Positions 35,953 to 45,170 of a stretch of DNA of 64,000 bases are shown here, piece by piece. Location: contig NC_007973.1 of NCBI RefSeq assembly GCF_000196015.1, positions 3,864,090 through 3,928,089 on the forward strand, in the 5' to 3' direction. Under the pieces are notes generated by a model that saw nothing but the letters and a program-made list of their open reading frames with translations, had not been told where the DNA came from and did no database searches. Origin of the DNA: Cupriavidus metallidurans CH34 (GTDB lineage Bacteria; Pseudomonadota; Gammaproteobacteria; Burkholderiales; Burkholderiaceae). The number at the start of each line of letters is the position of its first letter. Positions within the stretch are counted from its first letter, which is position 1. The translations under genes were made by a program, and so were the position numbers.

Positions 35953-37428
35953 ATGACAAAGACTTTGACCACTCTACTGCTGGTGGCCGGGGTGCTGAGC
36001 GGCTGCACGATGGCGCCGCACTATGACCGCCCCGCCGCACCTGTGGCGGGCGGCTACCCGGCAGCGCCGGAAGGTTATGCCTCGGCCGAGGTGAAGAGCG
36101 GTGAAACGCGCCGCGCCACCGAGATCGGCTGGCGCGAGTTCTTCACCGACCCGCGCCTGCAAGGGCTGATCGAGGCGGCGCTGGAGAACAACCGCGACCT
36201 GCGTACCGCCGCGCTCCGCATCGAAGAGGCGCGCGCGCAGTACCAGATCCAGCGCGCCGACCTGCTGCCGACTGTGAATGCGAATGCCGGCTTCCAGCGC
36301 GGCCGCTTCTCGGGCGCCTCGTCGGGTATCGACCAGTCGTTCACGGGTAACGTGTACCAGGTCGGCCTGTCGGTAACGCAGTGGGAGCTCGACTTCTTCG
36401 GCCGCGTGCGGAGCCTTTCGAACGCCGCGCTGGCGCAGTACCTGGCCACCGAGGAAGCGCACCGCGCCGCGTATATCTCGCTGGTTTCGGAGGTCGCCAA
36501 GGCCTATCTGGCCGAACGCGCCTTTGCCGAGCAGTACGATCTGGCCCGCGACACCTACAAGGCGCGCCAGAGCACGTACGAACTGGCGCAGAAGCGCTTC
36601 AGCGCCGGCGCGACATCCGCGCTGGACCTGCGCGACAACGAATCGCTGGTGGCGCAGGCCCGCGTGGCCGCGGCGCAGCTGGCGCGTCAGCGCGCGCAGG
36701 CGCAGAACGCGCTGGAAGTGCTCGTGGGCAAGCCGATCGCCGAGATCCCGAACCTGCCTGCGCCGATGCGTCTGTCGGACGAACACATCATCAGCGATAT
36801 TCCTGAGGGCCTGCCCTCGGAGCTGCTGACGCAGCGTCCGGACATCCGCCAGGCCGAGCAGCAGCTGTTGTCGGCCAACGCCAACATCGGCGCGGCGCGG
36901 GCCGCATTCTTCCCGCGCATCACGATGACGGCCAATGCCGGCACCATCAGCACGTCGTTCACGAACCTGTTCGACTCGGGCGCCCACGTGTGGTCGTTCG
37001 CGCCGCAACTCGTGCTGCCGATCTTCGACTACGGCCGAAACATGTCGAACCTGGACCTGTCCAACGTCCGCAAGAACATCCAGATCGCCAACTACGAGAA
37101 GACGATCCAGACCGCGTTCAGCGAAGTGGCCGATGCCCTCGTGGCACGCGGCACGCTCGAGGACCAAGTGGCAGGCCAGGAACAGCAGCGTGACGCGGAA
37201 GCCGCGCGCTACGAACTGGCGCGGATGCGCTTCCGCAGCGGCGTGGCGAGCTACCTCGACGAACTCGACGCACAGCGCCAGCTGTTCTCGGCCGAGCAGG
37301 ATCTGGTTGCGGCACGGCAGTTGCGGTTGGTGAACTCGATCGACCTCTACCGCGCGCTGGGTGGCGGGCTGGTGGAGAAAGGACCGGTGGCGCAGCAGCC
37401 GGCACCGCAGACAACGACGACGCAGTAA
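35953..37428 (+). CDS. oprM: OprM/NodT-family outer-membrane efflux lipoprotein
   Basis: A 491-residue TolC-like outer-membrane channel. Signal peptide with lipobox LSGC (residues 1-18, Cys18). Two repeated outer-membrane-efflux domains follow: about residues 60-250 (LIEAALENNRDLRTAALRIEEARAQYQIQRADLLPTVNANAG) and 275-470 (LLTQRPDIRQAEQQLLSANANIGAARAAFFPRITMTANAG). It ends QPAPQTTTTQ. It begins two bases after acrB and completes the tripartite pump. The gene is followed by a strong terminator. Confidence 0.95.
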   Translation: MTKTLTTLLLVAGVLSGCTMAPHYDRPAAPVAGGYPAAPEGYASAEVKSGETRRATEIGWREFFTDPRLQGLIEAALENNRDLRTAALRIEEARAQYQIQRADLLPTVNANAGFQRGRFSGASSGIDQSFTGNVYQVGLSVTQWELDFFGRVRSLSNAALAQYLATEEAHRAAYISLVSEVAKAYLAERAFAEQYDLARDTYKARQSTYELAQKRFSAGATSALDLRDNESLVAQARVAAAQLARQRAQAQNALEVLVGKPIAEIPNLPAPMRLSDEHIISDIPEGLPSELLTQRPDIRQAEQQLLSANANIGAARAAFFPRITMTANAGTISTSFTNLFDSGAHVWSFAPQLVLPIFDYGRNMSNLDLSNVRKNIQIANYEKTIQTAFSEVADALVARGTLEDQVAGQEQQRDAEAARYELARMRFRSGVASYLDELDAQRQLFSAEQDLVAARQLRLVNSIDLYRALGGGLVEKGPVAQQPAPQTTTTQ

Positions 37429-37448
37429 GTCATCGTTTCGGTTCAGCA

Positions 37449-37483
37449 AAAAAGGGCGAAGCTTTCAAGGCTTCGCCCTTTTT
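37449..37483. terminator. Bidirectional terminator of acrAB-oprM and ompW
   Basis: Stem GGGCGAAGC (37454-37462) / GCTTCGCCC (37470-37478) with a seven-base loop, A-run (37448-37453) on one side and T-run (37479-37483) on the other. It lies between the oprM stop at 37428 and the convergent ompW stop at 37503. Confidence 0.92.
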
Positions 37484-37502
37484 GCGTTGTGGCTGACGTC
37501 GG

Positions 37503-38363
37503 TCAGAACTTGTAGGTCGCCGCGAGGAAGAACACCAGCGGGTTTGGCCGCAGTGTCGTCTTGGAGGTCGACAGCACGGTGCCGTCCGACGCCTTGATCG
37601 TCATCGTCGATTCGCTCTTGAGCGGGATGTACGTGACCGCCCCGGTGACACCCCAATGCTCGGTGAAGTTGTAGGTGCCGCCGACATTGAAGACCGGCGC
37701 CCACGACGACGACGCATCGGCGTGGACCGACGTCGGACCCGGAATACCCGCACCCGCAGCCAGGATCGCGCCGAGGTTATTGTTCACCGATGCGGCGAAC
37801 GCCGGATTGACGTCGATATTGGTGAAGAAGTTGTATGAGACACCAACACCGACAAACGGGCGGAACGTCACATCGGGAGCACGGAAGTGATACTGCACCA
37901 TAGCCGCCGGGCTCCACTGACGCGCGCGCGTGATGATCGGATTCAGCGACGGGTCGCCGAGGCTCTGGTGACCCAGCGCGCCGGCCGGGCCCGGCGGAAT
38001 CAGATAGCCGTGTCCGTAGATCTTGAACTCGGGCGGAATGCCGCCCACGGCTGTGATCGCGATGTTGTCGGTGACGAAGTGGCTGAACGTCAAGCCGAGC
38101 GTGTCGGCATTCGACGTCGACAGGCCACTGCCTGGCGCCGAGAACGACCTCGGCAGTCCAAGCGGATAGTTGATTGGCACATCGAGCAGGGTTGTGGTCA
38201 ACGGGCCGCTGGTGCCGAAGGTCTCGATGTGGAACCAGCCCGCGGATACGACGTTGTCCCCGGCCTTTTGCGCGTGCGCGGTGGTGGCCATGAAGGTGCT
38301 GCAGGCGAGAAAGGCTGCAGCGATCGAAAGCCGACGGGCCAGCGAGAGGCGTTTGTTATGCAT
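37503..38363 (-). CDS. OmpW-family outer-membrane protein
   Basis: A 286-residue protein with a signal peptide (residues 1-31, ending AHA-Q) and an OmpW-type eight-stranded barrel: VSAGWFHIE..., TFSHFVTDNIAITAVGGIPPEFKIYG, FRPFVGVGVSYNFFTN and WGVTGAVTYIPLKSE, ending in the outer-membrane signature phenylalanine (ATYKF). OmpW barrels form narrow channels for small hydrophobic compounds. It starts at the ATG at 38363 and is 17 bases after the neighbouring DUF2957-type gene. All of 37.5-43.4 kb is on the minus strand, so a single transcript is possible. Import of the substrate of the nearby oxidation genes is an inference. Confidence 0.88.
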   Translation of the reverse strand: MHNKRLSLARRLSIAAAFLACSTFMATTAHAQKAGDNVVSAGWFHIETFGTSGPLTTTLLDVPINYPLGLPRSFSAPGSGLSTSNADTLGLTFSHFVTDNIAITAVGGIPPEFKIYGHGYLIPPGPAGALGHQSLGDPSLNPIITRARQWSPAAMVQYHFRAPDVTFRPFVGVGVSYNFFTNIDVNPAFAASVNNNLGAILAAGAGIPGPTSVHADASSSWAPVFNVGGTYNFTEHWGVTGAVTYIPLKSESTMTIKASDGTVLSTSKTTLRPNPLVFFLAATYKF

Positions 38364-38380
38364 GTTGGCTCCCTGGGTCG

Positions 38381-39667
38381 TTATTGCACGAAGGCGCCGA
38401 CCGTGAAGTACGGGCCGGTGGTGCGGTTTTCGAGGAAGCCGAACACGCCGCCTGTGAACATGAACTTGCCCGTGATCGTGGCGTTGTCCTTGCGCGTGGT
38501 GGTCACCACGCCAGCGGTGGTCTGCGAGTAGTCGAGCTTCAGCGCCGTGGCCAGCGTGGCGTCGGCCGCGCGGAACGGGTCCAGTTGCGCGGCATCGGCA
38601 CCCACCAGCGCCGTGGTGCGGTAGTCGAAGTTGCTGTCCACGCCGACGTACTCGCCATTGACACTACCTTGTGTGATCGACACCGCCGGCGCCATCATGC
38701 CGATGCCGATCTCGTCATCGGCGCCCACCGGTTGCAGGTTCGTGAACGACGCGTTGGCATAGCCGACGCGAATCATGATCGGCACGAGTTGTCCGCGCAG
38801 CTTGCCCACGATCAGGTACGCGCGGCCCAGCACGCCGCCGAGGCTTGGTTGCTGCTCGCCTTCGTAGTTGGTGGAAAGCAGCGAGCCGTTGCCTTGCGGC
38901 ACGAACTTGTTGCCCTTCTGCTTGCAGGTGCCGCCGGTCTTGTTGTCGCAGACCGTGAATGAACCATCGGCGGCCAGGGACATCTTGTAGTCCTGCGCGA
39001 CCTGCGCGAAGTTCTTCGATGGAATCTCATGGAAGCCAGACCCGTTGTAGACGCCCGCGATCTTGCTCAGGTCCGTCTCGGTCTGCGCGAAGCCGATGAA
39101 CTGGAAGTACGGGAACGTCGTGTCGGGCACGGCGCCAGCACCGGCAATGCCGTTGAACTGGATACGCGCGCCAGGGATCGTGCCGCCCATCACGCCTTCG
39201 CCCAGGAACAGCCGTGCCGGCCGCGATGCATCGAGACTCGCGCCGATCAACTGGAATGCGCATTGATTCAGCTTGTCGGTGGGCAGGCCGGTTTCCTGCG
39301 CCAGCTTGCCGGTCACCACGTTTTGCCCGTTGGTGGGGTCGGAGCGCGTTGGCTGCACCGTGCCCGTGGTGCGTGGGACCGATGAGTCCAGGAACGTGAC
39401 AGCCCACGTCATCTTCGTGGTGTCGATCTGCACACTCACCAGTTCGCCCGATCCGGTGCCGCCGACATAAGGCGTCGAATAGTCGACCGATGCAGGACAG
39501 AGTCGGGCAGGCACGGCAGCGGGCACTGCGGTTTGCGCGCTGTCGCCATCGCCACCACCGCCGCATCCGGCGAGTGCCGCGGTGGTAACCAGTGCCAGCG
39601 CCAAGCGTGGCGCCCAGGGCCGCAGCGAAGCTGCGGAACGTGGTTGATGCGATTGCGGCAGCGGCAT
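38381..39667 (-). CDS. DUF2957-type lipoprotein, copy 1
   Basis: A 428-residue protein with a lipoprotein-like signal (AALAGC, Cys about residue 35) followed by a Gly/Asp-rich linker (GGGGDGDS). The conserved body starts LCPASVDYSTPYVGGTGSGELVSVQIDTTKMTWAVTFLDSSVPRTTGTVQPTR and contains FIGFAQTETDLSKIAGVYNGSGFHEIPSKN, a stretch shared with the next gene. I recognise the family as DUF2957, whose function is unknown. RBS AGGAGACATC precedes the ATG at 39667. It is a tandem paralogue of the gene at 39720-41087. Confidence 0.78.
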   Translation of the reverse strand: MPLPQSHQPRSAASLRPWAPRLALALVTTAALAGCGGGGDGDSAQTAVPAAVPARLCPASVDYSTPYVGGTGSGELVSVQIDTTKMTWAVTFLDSSVPRTTGTVQPTRSDPTNGQNVVTGKLAQETGLPTDKLNQCAFQLIGASLDASRPARLFLGEGVMGGTIPGARIQFNGIAGAGAVPDTTFPYFQFIGFAQTETDLSKIAGVYNGSGFHEIPSKNFAQVAQDYKMSLAADGSFTVCDNKTGGTCKQKGNKFVPQGNGSLLSTNYEGEQQPSLGGVLGRAYLIVGKLRGQLVPIMIRVGYANASFTNLQPVGADDEIGIGMMAPAVSITQGSVNGEYVGVDSNFDYRTTALVGADAAQLDPFRAADATLATALKLDYSQTTAGVVTTTRKDNATITGKFMFTGGVFGFLENRTTGPYFTVGAFVQ

Positions 39668-39719
39668 GATGATGTCTCCTATGGGGTTCTTCTATGTGTG
39701 AGGCAGTGGATGTCTTGCG

Positions 39720-41087
39720 TCAGCGGCTGGCCAGCGCGCTGACACGGAACGTTGGATCTGCTGCGGGGCCGAACAGGTGGGCATACACGGGGCCAGTGGT
39801 GATGACCGATCCCGTGATGCCGCTGTTGTCGACAGTGGTCACCACGCCGGGCCGCGTGGCTTGCGTGAAGTCCATCTGAAATCCGCTGACCGGTTTGAGC
39901 GAGGGGTCCTGCGGGTCGATCAACGCAACGAGGTTGTTCTGGACCGCCGAGGACAGGTACTTGAAGTCGCTGCCCGAGCCGATGTAGCTGCCCTGCATGC
40001 TGGCCTGGGTGACCGTGGTGGTTGGCGTCATCAGGGCAAGGCCGGATTCGTCGTCGACTCTGATGTCCAGTCCGTTGATGTAGGCGGAGCCCACGCGGAC
40101 CAGCAGCGGCACCTGTTTGCCCTCGAGCTTGCCGACCACCAGCACGCCGCGTGCGCACGCGTTCGCGGGCGCGAGCGCGTTGGCATAGAAGTGTGGATAC
40201 GGCTTGCTGCCCGCCCCGCCATCGTTGTCGCTGCCGAACGCGCCATCGTTACCGCCACGCAAATGCCAGGGTTGGCCCGTCGATAGACAGGACCCGCCGC
40301 TGGCCGACGCGCATGATCCATCGGCGTTGAGTGTTTCCACGGTGTTGGCGGTAGCGGGCGCGTAGTTCGTGGCGCCAGTCAACTTGCCGCCGGACGGCAC
40401 AAGGTGATAGCCGAGCAGGTTGTACGTGCCCGCGATCTTGCTGAAGTCGGTCTCAGTCTGCGCGAATGCCAGCACCGGGTACATCGGGAACGTGCGCTGT
40501 GGGATCTTGCCGAGCCCCAGCAGGCCGCCATACTGGATCGTTGCGCCAGGAATGCCGCCACCCGCCACGCCGTTGCCGATGAAAATGATCGGCGGATTGG
40601 CGGGGTCGATGATGGCCTGCGATGCGCCGTCGGATGCGGTGACGGTTTTCAGTTCATACGCGCAGTTGTTTTGCGCTGCAGTCGGCAGCGGCCGGGTCGG
40701 ATGCGTCATCGTGCCAGTCAGCGTGACGCCCGCGCGTGTCGGCGATACCGATCCCGGTGCCTTGGGAACGGCCGATTCGATGATCGTGATCTGGTACGTG
40801 CCCCTGGTCGAGTCGAACTGCATTTTCAGGAACTCGCCCGCGCCGGAACCGCCGGTGTACGTGGTGCCGTAATCGAGTGTGCTTGGGCACAGCGAGGCCA
40901 CGGGCTGGTTCTCGGTAGCCCCCGAGGTGGGGCAGTTGCCGACGGTGGCGCATTGCTGCGCAGCGGCGGCTGGCGTTGCGCTGCTGGAGGAATCGCCATC
41001 TCCACCGCCGCCGCACGCAGCGAGCGTCATGGTCAGGCTTACCCCTGCAACAGCAAAAAGTGCGTGTCGAGCATGCGACATCTGCAT
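39720..41087 (-). CDS. DUF2957-type lipoprotein, copy 2
   Basis: A 455-residue paralogue of the preceding gene, with signal peptide MQMSHARHALFAVAGVSLTMTLAAC (lipobox LAAC) and a GGGGDGDSSSS linker. The shared core, LCPSTLDYGTTYTGGSGAGEFLKMQFDSTRGTYQITIIESAVPK, aligns with copy 1 without gaps in this stretch, and so does AFAQTETDFSKIAGTYNLLGYHLVPSGG. A cysteine pair (SCASASGGSCLS, about residue 275) may form a disulfide. The ATG at 41087 follows CAAGGAGAC. Two tandem surface lipoproteins of one family in front of an OmpW barrel suggest an outer-membrane uptake complex; this is untested. Confidence 0.78.
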   Translation of the reverse strand: MQMSHARHALFAVAGVSLTMTLAACGGGGDGDSSSSATPAAAAQQCATVGNCPTSGATENQPVASLCPSTLDYGTTYTGGSGAGEFLKMQFDSTRGTYQITIIESAVPKAPGSVSPTRAGVTLTGTMTHPTRPLPTAAQNNCAYELKTVTASDGASQAIIDPANPPIIFIGNGVAGGGIPGATIQYGGLLGLGKIPQRTFPMYPVLAFAQTETDFSKIAGTYNLLGYHLVPSGGKLTGATNYAPATANTVETLNADGSCASASGGSCLSTGQPWHLRGGNDGAFGSDNDGGAGSKPYPHFYANALAPANACARGVLVVGKLEGKQVPLLVRVGSAYINGLDIRVDDESGLALMTPTTTVTQASMQGSYIGSGSDFKYLSSAVQNNLVALIDPQDPSLKPVSGFQMDFTQATRPGVVTTVDNSGITGSVITTGPVYAHLFGPAADPTFRVSALASR

Positions 41088-41315
41088 GGTTGTCTCCTTG
41101 TCGTTATGACCGGCGCTCCGGCGATTGCCGGGATAGCTCACGGTGCGTCGGAATCTCGCGTTTCAAGCGGTCGAGCGCAATAGAGCGCTCGTTCCAAACA
41201 CCGCGGCCGCGCGGCCTGCCGTTGTCACGCAAGCCTCTCCCGTCATTGTTCAAACCGCGTTTGTCATGCATGGCACGCGAATTCAAACGGACGGGATGGC
41301 CCACGTTCGGCATCT

Positions 41316-42215
41316 TCAGAACTTGTATTCGCTGTTCGAGGGATCGAAGGTCGATGCGTCGAAGGTCTTTTTCTGGGCCTTCTCAAAGACGATCTTCTCG
41401 ACCATGTTGCCGTCCGCGTCCCACGCGGTTTCCGCGCGTGGCCAGGGGTGCTTGAGATCGAACATCAGTTGCACCTTCTTCGCGTAGTACTTCGGCGCGC
41501 CTTCTGGTAGCTCCCATGTCAGCGCCACCATGCGCACGCCTTGCTCCTGCACGATTTCGACTCGGCTGTACTTCTCTGGCAGCCCCGCCGCGCGCAGCGT
41601 CTTCGCATCGCGCTCGAGCATCGACAGCACGAACTGGAAGCCAAGGTCGCGCACGGTGTGATTCGACTGGGATTTGGCCAATGTGCCGTCGATTGCGGTC
41701 CAGATCGACGTGAAGCCCATGATGCCGCCGAGGTGCCCGTACATCTCGTCCTTGCGACGGGTCTCGTCATAGATGATTTCCTGGCCGGCCTGCACGCCGT
41801 TTGGCAACCACTTCGCGTAGAGCTGGCGTGGCATATGGCGGTAGCGGATCATCATGCGCGCTGGCTTGTCTTGCCATTGACCGTTGAGTCGTTCCTGGCG
41901 CGTCATCGAGTATTCGTACTCGGGGTAGCGATTCATTTCCGCCCGTGCCCACGTCAGAATGGCTTCGGGCTGCAGCGCTTCGAACGTGGCCAGTACCTGC
42001 GCGTCGGATTGCGCGGCAAGCTCGCCGCTGGCTACCTGTTTCGAGAGCATCGTGGCCTGTTGCGAAGTGGGCAGGCCGTCGTATGGCGTGGCGACACGCG
42101 GGGTCTGCGTGGCCGGTGCGGACGTGCCCTGCGCGTACGCCGTGGTGCCTCCGGGCGGTGCCGCGAGAATCCCCAGGATGCCGCCGAGGGCGGCTGCCGC
42201 GTATAGCTGTTTCAT
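41316..42215 (-). CDS. DUF1571-type periplasmic protein
   Basis: A 299-residue secreted protein with a signal peptide (residues 1-27, ending AYA-Q). The conserved region (about 70-299) includes YPEYEYSMTRQERLNGQWQDKPARMMIRYRHMPRQLYAKWLPNGVQAGQEIIYDET and a C-terminal KTFDASTFDPSNSEYKF. I recognise this as DUF1571; the beta-rich pattern recalls LolA-like lipid carriers, which is only a suggestion. RBS AAAAGGAGACAT precedes the ATG at 42215. It stands with the ompW and DUF2957 genes and may carry a hydrophobic molecule or lipoprotein in the periplasm. Confidence 0.75.
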   Translation of the reverse strand: MKQLYAAAALGGILGILAAPPGGTTAYAQGTSAPATQTPRVATPYDGLPTSQQATMLSKQVASGELAAQSDAQVLATFEALQPEAILTWARAEMNRYPEYEYSMTRQERLNGQWQDKPARMMIRYRHMPRQLYAKWLPNGVQAGQEIIYDETRRKDEMYGHLGGIMGFTSIWTAIDGTLAKSQSNHTVRDLGFQFVLSMLERDAKTLRAAGLPEKYSRVEIVQEQGVRMVALTWELPEGAPKYYAKKVQLMFDLKHPWPRAETAWDADGNMVEKIVFEKAQKKTFDASTFDPSNSEYKF

Positions 42216-42422
42216 CGCATGTCTCCTTTTGCGGGCAAGACGTGTCCCTCCCGCGGGCTGCCGTGGCAGGCGGGTGAAGTCGCGCCATGCGTGGCGCGCA
42301 ACGGGTCACGCCTCGCAAGTTGCGTGGCGAATCACGTTGTCGGTATCGATAGCGACGGATGTCGTCGCCGCTCGCTGCCGGTGCGCGGCGGCCCCGATGA
42401 GGACCACCGCTTCACTTGTCGG

Positions 42423-43364
42423 CTAGGACCTGGGGCGGGTTCGCATCCAGTCGTCGAGCGGGTTGCTTGGGAAGGTCGCGCAGTGCTCGCGGCGTACCGC
42501 CATGCTGGCGGTGGCCGCTCGCGTCGCTCCCTCGTTGCGCACTTGTCGCGCACTGCGTCTGGCACGTCCCAGCGCGGCTGCGGCGGCTGCCGCGGCCTCG
42601 TGGGATTCGGCCTCCACAGTGGCGGCCAGTGCCGCGAGGTGAGCCTGCTCGTCGGCGTGCTGCGTCTCGCCGATCTCGAACACATCCTGCAGCGCGCCGA
42701 GCTCCTGCGGCGCGGGTGAAGGCGCCTTGAGGGCCGCCACCACCATCGACGTCAGTTGCGCCAGCACCTGCGCATCGCTCATCCGCTTGCCCTGCGTGAA
42801 CGTCGGCATCAGGTTGCCGAGTTCGTCGCCGGCCAGCACGCCTGCCAACGCCTTGAGGGCGAAATGCAGGCGCCAGCCGAGCTCCTGACGAGGCACGTCC
42901 GGCAGCGCGTGGGCGAACGCTTCGAAGAAGCGGCCGAACACGGGTGCGTAGTGCCCCATCAGCCAGGACTGGATGAACGGGGATGTATCCGAATACACGC
43001 GCCCTAGCAGGCGCAGGAACGATGGGCCGCCGATCTCGGGCTCGCGCGCCATCTGGAGCGCGGGCACGAACAGCGCGCCCATCACGTGTTCGCAGCGAAT
43101 CTCGGCACCCGGCCAGCGCGCCTCGCAGGCGTCCAGCAACGCGAGGCGACGGGTGTTGAGGGGATCCAGCCGGCGGCCAAGCACCGACTGCATCATGATT
43201 TCTTTGCTGCGGAAGTGATAGTTGACGGCAGCGAGGTTGACGATTGCCCGCGACGTAACCTGTCTGAGCGATGTTGCTTCGTAGCCTACCTCGATGAACA
43301 GCTTCTCGGTCGCGTCAAGAATGCGAGCCTTGGTGTCTCCTGCCGTGGTTTTCCCGGTCTTCAT
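42423..43364 (-). CDS. TetR-family regulator (PsrA-like) with a long C-terminal tail
   Basis: A 313-residue regulator. The helix-turn-helix spans about residues 28-60 (YEATSLRQVTSRAIVNLAAVNYHFRSKEIMM), the middle resembles the TetR_C_27-type domain of PsrA, and the last ~80 residues are an Ala-rich, charged extension (AALAATVEAESHEAAAAAAAALGRARRSARQVR). The tail is unusual for TetR proteins, which average about 200 residues. The ATG at 43364 is used. It sits between the ompW/DUF cluster and the GMC dehydrogenase genes and may control either or both; an inverted repeat at 43463-43502 is a possible operator. Confidence 0.85.
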   Translation of the reverse strand: MKTGKTTAGDTKARILDATEKLFIEVGYEATSLRQVTSRAIVNLAAVNYHFRSKEIMMQSVLGRRLDPLNTRRLALLDACEARWPGAEIRCEHVMGALFVPALQMAREPEIGGPSFLRLLGRVYSDTSPFIQSWLMGHYAPVFGRFFEAFAHALPDVPRQELGWRLHFALKALAGVLAGDELGNLMPTFTQGKRMSDAQVLAQLTSMVVAALKAPSPAPQELGALQDVFEIGETQHADEQAHLAALAATVEAESHEAAAAAAAALGRARRSARQVRNEGATRAATASMAVRREHCATFPSNPLDDWMRTRPRS

Positions 43365-43462
43365 GGGGGCGTCTCTCGCTATGAAACCGCAGTGGACCCC
43401 TGCAATAAAAATAAAAATCCACGACCGCTGTTGCTCCGTGCTCTAACGGCATACGGATGCTT

Positions 43463-43502
43463 GAAACGGTTGTGGGAGCCTATCCAGCGCCACGACCGTT
43501 TC
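43463..43502. promoter_or_regulatory. Inverted repeat upstream of the PsrA-like regulator gene
   Basis: GAAACGGTTGTGG (43463-43475) and CCACGACCGTTTC (43490-43502) match as inverted arms at 12 of 13 positions, with a 14-base spacer. The site is 99 bases upstream of the TetR start and 65 bases past the GMC stop. The GAAAC ends recall PsrA half-sites, but the spacing is longer than in PsrA boxes. Confidence 0.5.
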
Positions 43503-43566
43503 ACAAGACTTATATTCGAATAGATCCTCTAAATTGCAGGCCCGACTGCGACGGGCTTTATTTGGA

Positions 43567-45162
43567 TCATGGCTTGATGCTCCGGGATAGGGCTGAGACA
43601 TTCTGCGCCGTGAGTGCGAATACTGACAACTGAGGGTTCGCACCAATACTCGTTGGAAACACCGAGCCGTCAAACACGGAGAGATTCTCGAGCTGATGGT
43701 GGCGACCCGTGCTGTTCACCACGCCCCGCTTGGGATCGTCGCTCATGCCGCAGCCACCCATCAGGTGCGCGGTGAAAAGCAACGCGCGGAATTTCTTCAG
43801 GGGCAGTTGGCCGATGGCTTCGCGTGCCTGGGTCCAGCTCGTGTAGTCCTGACCGTCGAGATGAGCGGGTCGTACCCGCTTCGCACCTGCAGCAAACTGG
43901 GCTTCGGCCATGCTCAGGTAGGCGCGGCGCACGCCGTCCCAGACATAGTCGCTCACGTCGTAGTCCAGCACGGGACTACCGTCGTCGGCAATGCGCACGC
44001 GCCCGCCGGGGCTCTCCGGCACGAAGCCGTCGCGCAGCAGCGCCAGCATCGCGTTGGTATGCGGCAACGCGGCCATCTGACGCCGCAGGTCATCGCCCAG
44101 CGCATTGAAAACGCCCGAGCTGATGCCCGGGAACATCGGCGGCACTTCGAGCTTGTAGCCCATCGGCCCGGTTGCGCCATCGCGCCATTGGAAATAATCG
44201 GACGCGATCGACTGCGGCGCGCCATAGTACGGATCGATCTTTTCCGGCATTTCGGCAATAGTCAGGTTCACCGGATGGATGAACGTGCGCAGGCCGATCC
44301 GCCCATGCGGGTCCGGCACGCGCGAACGCAGCAGCAACGCGGGTGTATTGATGGCGCCACCCGCCGCGATCACATGCTTTGCGCGAACGGTGACCGTGAC
44401 GCCGGTGGCCGTGTAGCCATCGATGCCAAGCGCGTCGCCGGTGAGGCCGCGCACGGTCTTGCCGTCATGGTCGATCGTGCGTACCCGCAGCCGATGCACG
44501 AGCGTGGCCCCGTGCGCGAGCGCGTTGGGAATCGTCGACACCAGCATCGATTGCTTGGCGTTGACCGGGCAGCCCAGGCCGCAGTACCCGGAGTTCCAGC
44601 AGCCTTTCACGTTGCGCGGAATCACGTGCCATTCCCAGCCGAGCTTTTCGCAACCGCGCTTGAGCACGGTGTTGTTCGGATTCGGGTCCATCGCCCACGG
44701 CGCCATATTCAGGCGGGCTTCGATCTTCTCGAACCACGGCGCCATCTCGGCTTCGGAATGCCCGGTTACAGCGTGCTCCGTGGCCCAATGGGCCAGCGTT
44801 TTCGGGGGCGTGCGGAAGCTGGACGTCCAGTTCACGGTGGTGCTGCCGCCCACGGAGCGCCCCTGCAGGATCGAGATGGCGCCATCGGACGTCGCACGCG
44901 CGGCGGCCTCCTGGTAGAGCTCGCGATACGCGCGCGCTTCATCCATGTCCTTGAAGCTGTCCGAAGTGCGCAGTGCCCCTTCCTCGATCAGCAGTACCTT
45001 GAATCCCGCCTCGGTGAGCATTTCGGCGGCAATGCCACCGCCCGCGCCGCTGCCGACGATGGCGACGTCCGCTTCAAACGTGCGCGGCGCGGTGAACGTG
45101 GCGGCGTCGAGCACCTTCCAGCCGGACGCGATGCCGGCGCTGTAGATATCGTTGATGGCCAT
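43567..45162 (-). CDS. GMC-family FAD dehydrogenase with a predicted 3Fe-4S motif
   Basis: A 531-residue glucose-methanol-choline oxidoreductase. FAD-binding GSGAGGG at residues 38-43; conserved GRSVGGSTTVNWTSSF around 101-116; catalytic pair H466 (FTAHLMGGCGM) and N509 (GANPQLS). The segment C188-x5-C194-x3-C198 (KGCWNSGYCGLGC) matches the spacing of the 3Fe-4S cluster ligands of Burkholderia FAD-dependent glucose dehydrogenase. It has no signal of its own and starts eight bases after a Tat-signal small-subunit gene, so the pair may be exported together. No cytochrome c subunit gene lies nearby. The likely substrate is an alcohol; which one cannot be read from sequence. Confidence 0.88.
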   Translation of the reverse strand: MAINDIYSAGIASGWKVLDAATFTAPRTFEADVAIVGSGAGGGIAAEMLTEAGFKVLLIEEGALRTSDSFKDMDEARAYRELYQEAAARATSDGAISILQGRSVGGSTTVNWTSSFRTPPKTLAHWATEHAVTGHSEAEMAPWFEKIEARLNMAPWAMDPNPNNTVLKRGCEKLGWEWHVIPRNVKGCWNSGYCGLGCPVNAKQSMLVSTIPNALAHGATLVHRLRVRTIDHDGKTVRGLTGDALGIDGYTATGVTVTVRAKHVIAAGGAINTPALLLRSRVPDPHGRIGLRTFIHPVNLTIAEMPEKIDPYYGAPQSIASDYFQWRDGATGPMGYKLEVPPMFPGISSGVFNALGDDLRRQMAALPHTNAMLALLRDGFVPESPGGRVRIADDGSPVLDYDVSDYVWDGVRRAYLSMAEAQFAAGAKRVRPAHLDGQDYTSWTQAREAIGQLPLKKFRALLFTAHLMGGCGMSDDPKRGVVNSTGRHHQLENLSVFDGSVFPTSIGANPQLSVFALTAQNVSALSRSIKP

Positions 45163-45170
45163 GGTGGGTG

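Noticed and set aside
43540..43563. GCCCG/CGGGC hairpin with TTTATTT facing right, as a terminator
   Set aside because: No plus-strand gene lies upstream and the stem is only five bases, so there is nothing for it to terminate.
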